A stretch of 46,499 nucleotides of DNA from NCBI GenBank assembly GCA_004554245.1, contig SFND01000017.1, positions 1-46,499 on the forward strand. The letters run 5' to 3'. Below the pieces are notes generated by a model. The model saw only the letters and a list, made by a program, of their open reading frames with translations. It was not told the origin of the DNA and searched no databases. Numbering within the stretch: the first letter of the stretch is position 1; every line of letters starts with the position of its first letter. Positions 34,075 to 42,807 of this stretch are shown here, piece by piece. The translations under genes and the position numbers were made by a program. This DNA is from Oribacterium sp. (GTDB lineage: Bacteria; Bacillota_A; Clostridia; Lachnospirales; Lachnospiraceae).

Positions 34075-35010
34075 ATGCAGACAGTAGATAAGGTGAGTGT
34101 TACAGAGCTGATCGAGAAGGAAGGACTCAAAAATCTGACACCAGATATCGATACAGACCATAAATATATCACGATTCCGGATGTGAACCGTCCGGCGTTA
34201 CAGCTTGCGGGCTTTTTTGACCAGTTTGATTCTGAGCGTGTGCAGATCATCGGTAATGTAGAGACGGCGTACCTGATGACCTTCGATGCACCGGAGCGCC
34301 GTGCGAAGTATGCAGCGCTGTCGAAGTATCCGATTCCGGTCATTATCTATGCACGTGGGATCGAGCCGGACAGCTGCATGATCGATGCGTGCCGCAATGC
34401 GGGGATCCCGCTGCTGCAGTCGACGCGTATGACGACGGAGCTGGAGGCGACGATCATCAGCTGGCTGAAGGTCCGGATGGCACCGATGATTTCCGTGCAC
34501 GGCGTGCTTGTCGATGTATATGGTGAGGGCGTGCTGATCATGGGCGATTCCGGTATCGGTAAGTCTGAGGCCGCGCTCGAGCTCATAAAGCGTGGACATC
34601 GTCTCGTGGCGGATGACGTCGTCGAGCTCCGCAAGGTCTCCGATGATACCCTCGTCGGCAGTGCGCCGGATATCACACGTCACTTCATCGAGCTGCGCGG
34701 CATCGGGATCATCGACGTCAAGCAGATGTTCGGTGTCGAGTGCGTGAAGGATACCCAGAGCATCAACATGGTCATCAAGCTCGCTGACTGGTCGAAGGAT
34801 AAGGATTACGACCGTCTCGGCCTCAAGGATAATTACACCGAGTTCCTCGGCAACAAGGTGATCTGCTACGATATTCCGGTTCGCCCGGGGCGTAATGTCG
34901 CCATCATCGTCGAGTGTGCTGCGGTCAACAACCGTGCGAAGAAGATGGGCTACAACGCGGCGCAGGTGCTCTACGAGCGTGTCACCGCAAACATGAAGAA
35001 CGGAAACTGA
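34075..35010 (+). CDS. hprK: HPr kinase/phosphorylase
   Basis: 311 aa bifunctional enzyme that phosphorylates and dephosphorylates Ser46 of HPr/Crh, controlling carbon catabolite repression. The P-loop is GDSGIGKS. The HprK signature ELRGIGIIDVKQMFG follows, and the N-terminal domain is complete. The ATG at 34075 is chosen because AAGGAGA lies 7 bases upstream. Its probable substrate, the HPr-like protein at 37757-38017, lies in the same cluster. murB starts 4 bases after its stop. Confidence 0.95.
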   Translation: MQTVDKVSVTELIEKEGLKNLTPDIDTDHKYITIPDVNRPALQLAGFFDQFDSERVQIIGNVETAYLMTFDAPERRAKYAALSKYPIPVIIYARGIEPDSCMIDACRNAGIPLLQSTRMTTELEATIISWLKVRMAPMISVHGVLVDVYGEGVLIMGDSGIGKSEAALELIKRGHRLVADDVVELRKVSDDTLVGSAPDITRHFIELRGIGIIDVKQMFGVECVKDTQSINMVIKLADWSKDKDYDRLGLKDNYTEFLGNKVICYDIPVRPGRNVAIIVECAAVNNRAKKMGYNAAQVLYERVTANMKNGN

Positions 35011-35013
35011 TTT

Positions 35014-36015
35014 ATGAAAATACTGAAAAATGAACCTCTGAAGCAGCATACAAGCTTCCGGGTCGGTGGCCCGGCAAAGGTCTATGTGGTTCCGGAGGAT
35101 ATCGAGGAGCTTCAGAAGCTGATTCGCTTCCTCCACGAAGAGAAGCTCCCGTATGACATCATCGGAAACGGCACGAATCTGCTGGTAAGCGATGCCGGCG
35201 TCGATCATGTCGTCGTAGAGATCGGCCGTGCGCTGGAGGGCATCGAGCTTCTTCCAGAGGCCAATGCTTCCGACGCGGCATCACCGCTTCGCGGGTTGTC
35301 GTCCTCGATCGGAACAGCTGCGCGCGTGGCGTCGGACGCTGCGGAATCTGAGAACAGTGCTGCAGTGAACGAAGCAGCCGAAGAGAAAATCTACTATCTC
35401 CGTGTGCTGGCCGGCACCCTGCTCAGTAAGGCGGCGCAGTTTGCAGCGACGCAGGAGCTCAGCGGTATGGAGGCACTCCGCGGCATCCCGGGCACCCTCG
35501 GCGGTGCGGTGACGATGAATGCGGGTGCGTATGGCACGGAGATGAAGGATGTGCTGTACTCCGTGGACGTCCTGACACCGGAAGGGGAGCTTCGGACCCT
35601 GACGCCGGCGGAGCTTGCGCTCGGCTACCGGCATAGCGTGATCCCCGAGAGAGGGTATATCGTCGTGGCGGCGACATTGGCACTGCGAAAGGGAGACCCG
35701 GCGGAGATAAAGGCGCGGATGGCCGATTTCCAGAACCGGCGGAAGGAGAAGCAGCCGCTCGACAAGGCTTCGGCGGGATCGACCTTCAAGCGGCCGGAGG
35801 GTTACTTCGCCGGCAAGCTGATCGAGGACACAGGACTCCGTGGCTTCCGGCACGGCGGTGCGCAGGTGAGCGAGAAGCACTGCGGCTTCGTCATCAACGA
35901 CGGAACCGCGCGGGCAGCAGACATCTACTGGCTGATCGGAGAGGTTCGGAAGCGGGTCCTCCTGGAGCAGCACGTAGAGCTGACACCGGAGGTGAAGCTA
36001 TGGGGAAACTTTTAA
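35014..36015 (+). CDS. murB: UDP-N-acetylenolpyruvoylglucosamine reductase MurB with an insertion
   Basis: NADPH-dependent flavoenzyme of peptidoglycan precursor synthesis, 333 aa; other clostridial MurB are about 300. FAD motifs are NTSFRVGG-like HTSFRVGGPA (12-21), GNGTNLL (51-57) and GIPGTLGGAVTMNAGAYG (157-174). The catalytic serine is in AGSTFKRP (254-261). Residues about 78-124, rich in Ala, Ser and Glu, interrupt the FAD domain between VVEIGRAL and YYLRVLAGT; this segment has no counterpart in typical MurB. The gene overlaps rapZ by 16 bases, implying translational coupling. Confidence 0.94.
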   Translation: MKILKNEPLKQHTSFRVGGPAKVYVVPEDIEELQKLIRFLHEEKLPYDIIGNGTNLLVSDAGVDHVVVEIGRALEGIELLPEANASDAASPLRGLSSSIGTAARVASDAAESENSAAVNEAAEEKIYYLRVLAGTLLSKAAQFAATQELSGMEALRGIPGTLGGAVTMNAGAYGTEMKDVLYSVDVLTPEGELRTLTPAELALGYRHSVIPERGYIVVAATLALRKGDPAEIKARMADFQNRRKEKQPLDKASAGSTFKRPEGYFAGKLIEDTGLRGFRHGGAQVSEKHCGFVINDGTARAADIYWLIGEVRKRVLLEQHVELTPEVKLWGNF

Positions 36016-36863
36016 TCGTGACGGGGATGAGTGGCGCCGGCAAGACGATCGCACTGAAGTCCCTCGAGGATATGGGGTACTACTGTGTCGACAATCTGCC
36101 GATTCCGCTGATCGATAAATTCGCGGAGCTGATCGTCGACGGTCATGAGCAGATCACGAAGGCGGCACTCGGGATCGATGTGCGCTCCGGCAGGGATCTG
36201 CCGCTGCTGAAGGAGGTGCTCGACACCTGGGACATCCGGGGACGCATCGACTACGAAATCGTATTTCTCGATGCCTCCGACGAAACCCTCCTCAAGCGCT
36301 TCAAGGAGACCCGGCGTGCGCACCCGCTCAGTAAGGATGGCCGTGTCGAAACCGGCATCGAGGCGGAGCGGAAGGAGATGAGCTGGCTCAAGGAAAAGGC
36401 CGACTACATCATCGATACCTCGCATCTGCTCACGAAGGAGCTGCGCGGACAGCTCGCGGATATCTTCGAGGGTCAGAAGGCATATGAGAATCTGCAGGTG
36501 ACGATCCTCAGCTTCGGCTTTAAGAATGGGATTCCGGAGGATGCAGATCTGCTGTTCGATGTACGTTTCCTGCCGAATCCCTACTACGATCCGGAGCTTC
36601 GGAGCCATACCGGCCTCGAGCAGAGTGTGCGCGATTACGTCTGTCAGGACGGCGTCGCAGAAGAATTTCTCCAGAAGCTCTATGATATGATCTGCTTTCT
36701 GATCCCGCATTATATCGAGGAGGGAAAGAATCAGCTCGTGATCGGCGTCGGCTGTACGGGCGGTCATCACCGCTCCGTCACCATCGCAGAGCTCCTCTAT
36801 GAGCGCCTGAAGAAAACGGCGGATTACGGACTGCGCATCGACCACCGGGATATCGAACGCTGA
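36000..36863 (+). CDS. rapZ: RNase adapter/nucleotide-binding protein RapZ (YvcJ)
   Basis: 287 aa P-loop protein (GMSGAGKT at 8-15) with the conserved YCVDNLP and VGCTGGHHRSV motifs. In Escherichia coli RapZ controls glucosamine-6-phosphate synthase through small RNAs; in Bacillus YvcJ is a nucleotidase linked to competence. It starts inside the end of murB. The gene yvcK, which often lies between rapZ and whiA in other Bacillota, is absent here. Confidence 0.94.
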   Translation: MGKLLIVTGMSGAGKTIALKSLEDMGYYCVDNLPIPLIDKFAELIVDGHEQITKAALGIDVRSGRDLPLLKEVLDTWDIRGRIDYEIVFLDASDETLLKRFKETRRAHPLSKDGRVETGIEAERKEMSWLKEKADYIIDTSHLLTKELRGQLADIFEGQKAYENLQVTILSFGFKNGIPEDADLLFDVRFLPNPYYDPELRSHTGLEQSVRDYVCQDGVAEEFLQKLYDMICFLIPHYIEEGKNQLVIGVGCTGGHHRSVTIAELLYERLKKTADYGLRIDHRDIER

Positions 36864-36959
36864 GCGGTGCGGAGCAGCACAGTCCAGACCGGTGCGCGCA
36901 GGACCTGGAACAGAAGCCGTTCGGAGAGGACGTGTAAAATATACCAGAACGAACAGTGT

Positions 36960-37667
36960 ATGGAGGCAGAGTTGGGCGCAGAAGCGAAGACGAGAACATC
37001 TTTTTCAGCCAGAGTGAAACAGGAGCTACGCAAAAAAGACTTTACAGTCTCTGAAAAAGACATTAATATGGTTAGCAATGGTTCGAAGGATCTCGAGATG
37101 CGGGACTTCATTCGGGAGCGCTTCCTGAGTGCGGGGTCGATCACGGATCCGACGAAGGATTATCATCTTGAGCTGGTCTGCGGTGGAGCAGAGGAGGCGG
37201 ATCGGATCATCGACGTCTTCCGAAGCTTCGGCCTCGAGCCACGTATCATGGAGCGGGGCGGGCATCTGGTTGTGTATCTGAAGGATGCTGCGCAGATTTC
37301 GGATGTACTGAAGCTGATGGGTGCTGTGGATGGCCTCATGGAGCTTGAGAATGTCAGAATACTCAAGGAGGTCAGTGAGAAGATCAACCGCCAGGTGAAC
37401 TGTGAAACAGCCAACCTGCAGCGGACGGTATCCGCCGGCATTCGCCAGGTGGAGGATATCGAACTGATCGACCGGGAGATCGGGCTTCAGAACCTGGAGC
37501 AGGGACTGCGTGAGATCGCGGAGAAGCGTCTGGAGAATCCGGATGCCACCCTCACCGAGCTTGCAGCCTGCCTCTCGGAACCGATTGGAAAGAGCGGTGC
37601 CAATCATCGACTTCGGAAGCTTTCCAGGATCGCGTCGGAGTTAAGGGGAAAAACCGCGGGTATATAG
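36960..37667 (+). CDS. whiA: WhiA-like DNA-binding protein lacking the first LAGLIDADG-like half
   Basis: 235 aa from the ATG at 36960; typical WhiA is about 310-320. SFSARVKQEL (14-23) is the normal N-terminus and runs directly into DFIRERFLSAGSITDP (49-64), which in other WhiA lies roughly 85 residues further on. The second half of the homing-endonuclease-like domain and the C-terminal HTH (LTELAACLSEPIGKSG, 198-213; ANHRLRKL, 214-221) are intact. No missing piece is encoded in the 96 bases after rapZ. Start is uncertain: a GTG at 36867 extends the frame but gives an Arg-rich, non-WhiA-like peptide, and no clear RBS exists for either. WhiA affects cell division and chromosome segregation in Bacillota. 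Confidence 0.85.
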   Translation: MEAELGAEAKTRTSFSARVKQELRKKDFTVSEKDINMVSNGSKDLEMRDFIRERFLSAGSITDPTKDYHLELVCGGAEEADRIIDVFRSFGLEPRIMERGGHLVVYLKDAAQISDVLKLMGAVDGLMELENVRILKEVSEKINRQVNCETANLQRTVSAGIRQVEDIELIDREIGLQNLEQGLREIAEKRLENPDATLTELAACLSEPIGKSGANHRLRKLSRIASELRGKTAGI

Positions 37668-37756
37668 TGTAAAGATAGCGAAGAGCGTTCGGTGAAGTGA
37701 TGCTTGCATCCAGGGAGGAGCGTTTAACGCGAGTTCTATCTTCGAGGAAGGATTAT

Positions 37757-38017
37757 ATGAAGGATACAAATGTAGTAGTTCAGTTACCGAAAAAACCGGA
37801 TGAGCATCCGATCGCGATGCTTGTTCAAATTGCCAGCCGCTTTGAATCACGCATTTATATGGCTGATGGTCCACGTAAGGTCAACGCCAAGTCGATCATG
37901 GGGATGATGGCACTGGGACTTGACAACGGACAGGAGCTGGTAGTCAGCGCAGACGGTGAAGATGAGGATGCTGCACTGAAGAGCATCACAGAGTATCTCT
38001 GCGGAGCGGAGGCTTAA
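37757..38017 (+). CDS. Crh-like HPr paralogue (Asp15, Ser46)
   Basis: 86 aa HPr-fold protein. Aligned without gaps to Bacillus HPr, the PEP-phosphorylated His15 is Asp15 and Arg17 is His17, whereas Ser46 and its context KSIMGMM (45-51) are kept. This is the pattern of Crh (Gln15, Ser46), a regulatory HPr that cannot serve the phosphotransferase system but is phosphorylated by HprK and acts with CcpA. Its place after whiA matches crh in Bacillus subtilis. GAGGAAGGA lies upstream of the ATG. It is probably a carbon-catabolite signal protein rather than a sugar-transport carrier. Confidence 0.86.
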   Translation: MKDTNVVVQLPKKPDEHPIAMLVQIASRFESRIYMADGPRKVNAKSIMGMMALGLDNGQELVVSADGEDEDAALKSITEYLCGAEA

Positions 38018-38034
38018 GAGCTGAATATTACGGA

Positions 38035-38066
38035 GGGAGACGCCGAAAGGCGTCTCCCTTAATTTC
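38035..38066 (+). terminator. Terminator after the HPr-like gene
   Basis: GGGAGACGCC and GGCGTCTCCC form a perfect 10-pair stem with a GAAA loop, followed by TTAATTT. It ends the hprK-murB-rapZ-whiA-HPr-like unit. Confidence 0.85.
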
Positions 38067-38101
38067 TGTACAAAAAAGAACAAGCATTCGCGTATATTCT
38101 A

Positions 38102-38110
38102 TGCTACAAT
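38102..38110 (+). promoter_or_regulatory. Extended -10 promoter of dnaE
   Basis: TGCTACAAT (TGn plus TACAAT at 38105-38110), 30 bases upstream of dnaE. No good -35 is present. Confidence 0.6.
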
Positions 38111-38139
38111 AGAGGCATCTGTTTTTACTGGAGGGTATG

Positions 38140-41100
38140 ATGGCCTTTACGCATTTACATGTTCATACAAGCTACAGCCTTCTCGATGGCGCCGGTCGGA
38201 TCCCGGAGATGATCGCGCGCTGCCGGGAGTTCGGGATGGATTCGATGGCCATCACCGATCACGGTGTGATGTACGGTGTCATCGACTTCTATAAGGAGGC
38301 GCAGAAGCAGGGAATCAAGCCGATCCTCGGCTGTGAGGTCTATCTCACGGGCGGCTCCCGCTTCGATCGGGAGGTCGGAAAGGGCGAGGACCGCTACTAC
38401 CATCTCGTGCTGCTCGCCGAGAATAACCAGGGCTACGCGAACCTCATGAAGATCGTGTCGACGGGCTTCATCGACGGCTTCTACTATAAGCCACGTGTCG
38501 ACTTCGAGACGCTCGAGCGCTACCACGAGGGCATCATCGCCCTGTCCGCCTGCCTCGCCGGCGAGGTGTCACGAAACCTCACCCGGAATATGTATCCGGA
38601 GGCGAAGAAGGCGGCGCTGCGCTACCTCTCCATCTTCGGGCCGGAGCACTTCTACCTCGAGCTTCAGGATCATGGCTATCCGGAGCAGCGGAAGGTCAAT
38701 GCAGGCTTACTTCAGTTACATGAAGAAACCGGGATTCCGCTGGTCGCCACAAACGATATCCACTACACCCGGAAGGAGGATGCAGAGCCGCACGATATCC
38801 TGCTCTGTCTCCAGACCGGAAAGAAAATCACAGACCAGGATCGTCTGCGCTATCCGGGTGGGCAGTTCTATATCAAGTCCGAGGAGGAGATGCGGGCTTT
38901 ATTTCCGTATGCGGAGGAAGCCCTCGACAACACCCATAAAATCGCAGAGCGCTGTAATGTAAGCATTGAATTCGGACACTACCATGTGCCTGGCTATCAG
39001 GTGCCGGCGGGCTATGACACGACGGGCTATCTCCGAAAGCTCTGTGAGGATGGCCTCCGGGCGCGCTACGGCGCGGATGGCGAGCAGTACCGGGCACGTC
39101 TCGACTATGAGCTCGATACGATCGCGAGCATGGGCTTCGTCGAGTACTTCCTGATCGTCTGGGATTATGTGCACTATGCAAAGACGCACGATATCGCGGT
39201 GGGGCCGGGCAGAGGCTCGGCGGCGGGCTCCCTCGTCGCGTACTGCATCGGCATCACGGATATCGACCCGATGCGTTACAATCTCGTCTTCGAGCGTTTC
39301 CTGAACCCGGAGCGTGTCACCATGCCGGATGTCGATATGGACTTCGAGTATGAGCGCCGGCAGGAGGTGATCGAGTACGTGACCCGGAAGTATGGTAAGG
39401 ACTGTGTGTCGCAGATCATCACCTTCGGTACGCTCGCCGCGCGCGGTGTCATCCGTGATGTCGGGCGTGTACTGGATATTCCATATGCGAAGTGTGATAT
39501 GATCGCGAAGCAGGTGCCGAATGAGCTGAACATCACGCTCGATAAGGCACTTCAGTCGAATCCGGAGCTTCGAAAGATGTATGAGGAGGATCCGGAGACG
39601 CATCGCCTCATCGATATGAGTAAGCGTCTCGAGGGACTGCCGCGCCACAGCTCCATGCATGCGGCCGGCGTCGTGATCTCCGGAAAGCCGCTGGTGGAGT
39701 ACGTGCCGGTATCGCGGGCGGCAGATGGCACCCTCACCACGCAGTTTACGATGACGACGATCGAGGAGCTGGGGCTTCTCAAGATGGATTTCCTAGGACT
39801 TCGGAATCTGACGGTCATCAAGGATGCTATCCGGGATGTGAATAAGCTGCATCATGCAGACCTGAGTGTCGAGAACATGAACTATGCCGATCCGAAGGTG
39901 TACCAGATGATTTCGGGCGGGCACTGTGAGGGTGTGTTCCAGCTCGAGTCAGCCGGCATGAAGAATTTCATGAAGCGGCTGAAGCCGGAGGGCATCGAGG
40001 ACATCATCGCCGGTGTCGCACTCTACCGACCGGGTCCGATGGACTTCATCCCGAAGTACATAAAGGGCAAGGAGCACCCGGAATCGATCAGCTACGACTG
40101 CCCGGAGATCCGTCCGATCCTCGAGACGACCTATGGCTGTATCGTCTACCAGGAGCAGGTCATGCAGATCGTGCGTGATCTCGCCGGCTACTCGATGGGA
40201 CGCTCGGACCTCGTGCGCCGTGCCATGAGCAAGAAAAAAACGAAGGTCATGGAGGAGGAGCGGAAGAACTTCGTCTATGGTAATCCGGAGCAGCACATCC
40301 CGGGCTGCATCGCGCGGGGCATCGATGAGGCGACGGCGAACCACATCTATGACGAGATGATCGACTTCGCGAAGTATGCCTTCAACAAGTCGCATGCGGC
40401 CTGCTATGCCGTCGTTTCCTACCAGACGGCTTACCTTCGCTGCTACTATCCGGCCGAGTTTTTCGCGGCGCTCATGACCTCCTATATGGATAACATGGGG
40501 AAGACCGCCGAGTACTTCGATGTGGCACGCACGCTCGGCATCGCGATCCTGCCGCCGGATGTGAATCAGGCGGAGATCGGATTCTCGGTCTCCACAGAAG
40601 GGGCGATCCGCTATGGTCTGAGTGCCGTAAAGGGCGTCGGTCGGAGCGCTGCGCAGGCTATCGTGAAGGAGCGGCAGCAGCACGGATCGTATAAGGACTT
40701 CGAGGATTTCGTCGTCCGTGTCTCGGAGAAGGGGATCAACCGCCGCGCCATCGAGTACTTCATCCAGGCGGGCGGGCTCGATCCGTTCCCGGGCAACCGC
40801 CGGGAGAAGATCGCGATCCTTCCGACCATCATCGAAGGCCGTGTGAAGGAAAAGCAGAATTCGATGGCGGGTCAGATGACCCTCGCGGATCTCCTCGGGG
40901 AGGATAATCAGGAGGCGGGCGAGTTCCGTATCCGCATGCCGAAGCTGCCGGAGTATTCGAAGGAGGAGCTGCTGCAGTACGAGAAGGAGGCGCTCGGTTT
41001 CTATCTGAGCGGCCATCCGCTGGATGCCTACCGCGCTGTGATGGATGCCAATGTCTCTGCCACGAGTGCGGACTTCCGCCGGGACGATGAGACAGGCACC

Positions 41101-41625
41101 GTGCCGCTTCGTGATCAGCAGAAGGTGACGATCGGCGGGATCCTCACGGAGCTGCAGATGAAGACCACCCGGAAACAGCAGCAGATGGCCTTCCTGCAGC
41201 TCGAGGACCGGATGGGTACCGTGGAGGTCGTCGTCTTCCCGAAGACCTACCAGACGATGCGTGCACTGCTCGCGCCGGATGCGAAGCTCTTTATCGAGGG
41301 ACATGTCGACGGCTCCGGCGAGAAGGACAGTAAGCTGATCGCCGATCGGATCTATACCTTCGCGGAGGCACCGAAGGAGCTCTGGCTGCAGCTCCAGGAT
41401 AAAAACCAGTACTTTGCTGAGCAGCAGGCGCTGGAACAGCTCCTGAGAGCACACCCCGGGGAAGATGGCGTGGCGATCTATCTTCGTCAGGAAAAGGCCG
41501 TGAAACGCCTCGACCGTCAGCATGCGGTGCAGCTCGATCCGGTGTTGATGGAAAGCCTCGATCAGCTTCTCGGCGAAAAAAACGTTCGAGTTTCATATAA
41601 GGTATTGAAAAAAGTACAAAACTAA
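38140..41625 (+). CDS. dnaE: DNA polymerase III alpha subunit DnaE
   Basis: 1161 aa replicative polymerase of the C family. A PHP domain opens the protein (HLHVHTSYSLLDG). The polymerase active site carries PDVDMDF near 396 and a third acidic residue in YRPGPMDF near 630. Helix-hairpin-helix, beta-binding and an OB-fold (GGILTELQMK near 1000) follow. The second of two adjacent ATGs (38140) is preferred because GGAGG is 5 bases upstream. Its length and the lack of an exonuclease domain mark it as DnaE rather than PolC. Confidence 0.95.
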   Translation: MAFTHLHVHTSYSLLDGAGRIPEMIARCREFGMDSMAITDHGVMYGVIDFYKEAQKQGIKPILGCEVYLTGGSRFDREVGKGEDRYYHLVLLAENNQGYANLMKIVSTGFIDGFYYKPRVDFETLERYHEGIIALSACLAGEVSRNLTRNMYPEAKKAALRYLSIFGPEHFYLELQDHGYPEQRKVNAGLLQLHEETGIPLVATNDIHYTRKEDAEPHDILLCLQTGKKITDQDRLRYPGGQFYIKSEEEMRALFPYAEEALDNTHKIAERCNVSIEFGHYHVPGYQVPAGYDTTGYLRKLCEDGLRARYGADGEQYRARLDYELDTIASMGFVEYFLIVWDYVHYAKTHDIAVGPGRGSAAGSLVAYCIGITDIDPMRYNLVFERFLNPERVTMPDVDMDFEYERRQEVIEYVTRKYGKDCVSQIITFGTLAARGVIRDVGRVLDIPYAKCDMIAKQVPNELNITLDKALQSNPELRKMYEEDPETHRLIDMSKRLEGLPRHSSMHAAGVVISGKPLVEYVPVSRAADGTLTTQFTMTTIEELGLLKMDFLGLRNLTVIKDAIRDVNKLHHADLSVENMNYADPKVYQMISGGHCEGVFQLESAGMKNFMKRLKPEGIEDIIAGVALYRPGPMDFIPKYIKGKEHPESISYDCPEIRPILETTYGCIVYQEQVMQIVRDLAGYSMGRSDLVRRAMSKKKTKVMEEERKNFVYGNPEQHIPGCIARGIDEATANHIYDEMIDFAKYAFNKSHAACYAVVSYQTAYLRCYYPAEFFAALMTSYMDNMGKTAEYFDVARTLGIAILPPDVNQAEIGFSVSTEGAIRYGLSAVKGVGRSAAQAIVKERQQHGSYKDFEDFVVRVSEKGINRRAIEYFIQAGGLDPFPGNRREKIAILPTIIEGRVKEKQNSMAGQMTLADLLGEDNQEAGEFRIRMPKLPEYSKEELLQYEKEALGFYLSGHPLDAYRAVMDANVSATSADFRRDDETGTVPLRDQQKVTIGGILTELQMKTTRKQQQMAFLQLEDRMGTVEVVVFPKTYQTMRALLAPDAKLFIEGHVDGSGEKDSKLIADRIYTFAEAPKELWLQLQDKNQYFAEQQALEQLLRAHPGEDGVAIYLRQEKAVKRLDRQHAVQLDPVLMESLDQLLGEKNVRVSYKVLKKVQN

Positions 41626-41633
41626 ACTATTAT
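41605..41633 (+). promoter_or_regulatory. Promoter of pfkA inside the end of dnaE
   Basis: TTGAAA (41605-41610), 17 bases, TATTAT (41628-41633). The -35 lies in the last codons of dnaE, so pfkA has its own promoter. Confidence 0.65.
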
Positions 41634-41637
41634 AAGT

Positions 41638-41667
41638 GCGAGTTTGTGAAAGCTATCACAATCTCGC
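41638..41667 (+). other. Hairpin at the 5' end of the pfkA transcript
   Basis: GCGAGTTTGTGA pairs with TCACAATCTCGC with one mismatch around a 6-base loop. It coincides with the predicted transcription start, so it may protect the pfkA mRNA 5' end, or it may act as the dnaE terminator (poor T-run). Confidence 0.5.
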
Positions 41668-41715
41668 TTGCTGGTGTGTTTAGGGAGAATGTAAATATAT
41701 CTGGAGGATAGGATT

Positions 41716-42693
41716 ATGGCGACGAAAGCTGTGAAGACGATTGGTGTACTGACATCCGGTGGTGATGCGCCAGGTATGAATGCCTGTGTACGTAGTGTTG
41801 TTCGTACGGCGATTCACGAGGGCATCAAGGTAAAGGGTATCATGAGAGGATATGCGGGTCTTCTGCAGGAGGAGATCGTCGATATGGATACGACCTCTGT
41901 ATCCGATATCATCAGCCGTGGTGGTACCATCCTCTATACGGCGAGATGTCAGGAGTTTACAACGCCGGAGGGTCAGGCACGTGGTGCCGAGATCTGCCGT
42001 AAGCATGGCATCGATGGCATGGTCGTCATCGGTGGTGACGGCTCCTTCCGTGGCGCGGGTAAGCTGAGTGCACTCGGCATCAACACCATCGGTGTGCCGG
42101 GCACGATCGACCTCGATATCGCATGTACGGATTATACGATTGGTTTCGATACCGCCATCAATACCGCGATGGAGGCCATCGATAAGCTGCGTGATACCTC
42201 GACCTCACATGAGCGCTGCTCGATCATCGAGGTCATGGGTCGTCGTGCCGGTTACATCGCACTCTGGTGTGGTGTGGCGAACGGCGCGGAGGAGATCCTG
42301 CTTCCGGAGCGCTACGATGGCGATGAGCAGGCGATCATCAACCGTATCATCGAGGCACGTAAGAGAGGCAAGAAGCACTATATCATCATCAACGCCGAGG
42401 GAATCGGCCACAGCACATCGATGGCGAAGCGCATCGAGGCAGCGACGGGTATCGAGACGAGAGCAACCATTCTCGGACATATCCAGCGTGGTGGCTCACC
42501 GACCTGTAAGGATCGTTACTATGCATCGATGATGGGTGCACGTGCCGTAGAGCTTCTGCATGAGGGTAAGTCGAATCGCCTTGTGGCTTATAAGCATGGC
42601 GAGTTCGTCGATTATGCTATCCAGGAAGCACTTCAGATGAAGAAGGATATCAACGAGGAGCAGTATCGAATCGCGAAGCTGCTGGTTCGCTAA
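41716..42693 (+). CDS. pfkA: ATP-dependent 6-phosphofructokinase
   Basis: 325 aa glycolytic enzyme, fructose-6-phosphate to fructose-1,6-bisphosphate. TSGGDAPGMNA (near 14-24) and VIGGDGS near 103 bind nucleotide; PGTID near 125 carries the glycine typical of ATP users rather than the lysine of PPi users. MGRRAGYIAL and HIQRGGSP are family signatures. After PGTID the usual NDIPGTD is changed to LDIACTD. TGGAGGA lies upstream of the ATG. Confidence 0.95.
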   Translation: MATKAVKTIGVLTSGGDAPGMNACVRSVVRTAIHEGIKVKGIMRGYAGLLQEEIVDMDTTSVSDIISRGGTILYTARCQEFTTPEGQARGAEICRKHGIDGMVVIGGDGSFRGAGKLSALGINTIGVPGTIDLDIACTDYTIGFDTAINTAMEAIDKLRDTSTSHERCSIIEVMGRRAGYIALWCGVANGAEEILLPERYDGDEQAIINRIIEARKRGKKHYIIINAEGIGHSTSMAKRIEAATGIETRATILGHIQRGGSPTCKDRYYASMMGARAVELLHEGKSNRLVAYKHGEFVDYAIQEALQMKKDINEEQYRIAKLLVR

Positions 42694-42707
42694 ATCATAC
42701 GCACAGG

Positions 42708-42745
42708 AGGGCGACTGCATCTGCAGTCGCCCTTTTCCTTTTTCT
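42708..42745 (+). terminator. Terminator of pfkA
   Basis: AGGGCGACTGCA and TGCAGTCGCCCT form a perfect stem (12 pairs counting the tight loop) followed by TTTCCTTTTT. Confidence 0.92.
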
Positions 42746-42750
42746 TAACT

Positions 42751-42778
42751 TTGCAGAACGGTGAATGGATGTTATAAT
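42751..42778 (+). promoter_or_regulatory. Promoter of the small gene-dusB unit
   Basis: TTGCAG (42751-42756), 16 bases, extended -10 TGTTATAAT with TATAAT at 42773-42778. Confidence 0.75.
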
Positions 42779-42807
42779 GCGGATGATTTTTAGAACAGTG
42801 AGGTGCG

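Noticed and set aside
36867..36959. N-terminal extension of WhiA from GTG
   Set aside because: The Arg-rich peptide is unlike WhiA and would not restore the missing repeat.
39949..41523. Minus-strand open frame of over 500 codons opposite dnaE
   Set aside because: Shadow of dnaE; composition is that of the complementary strand.
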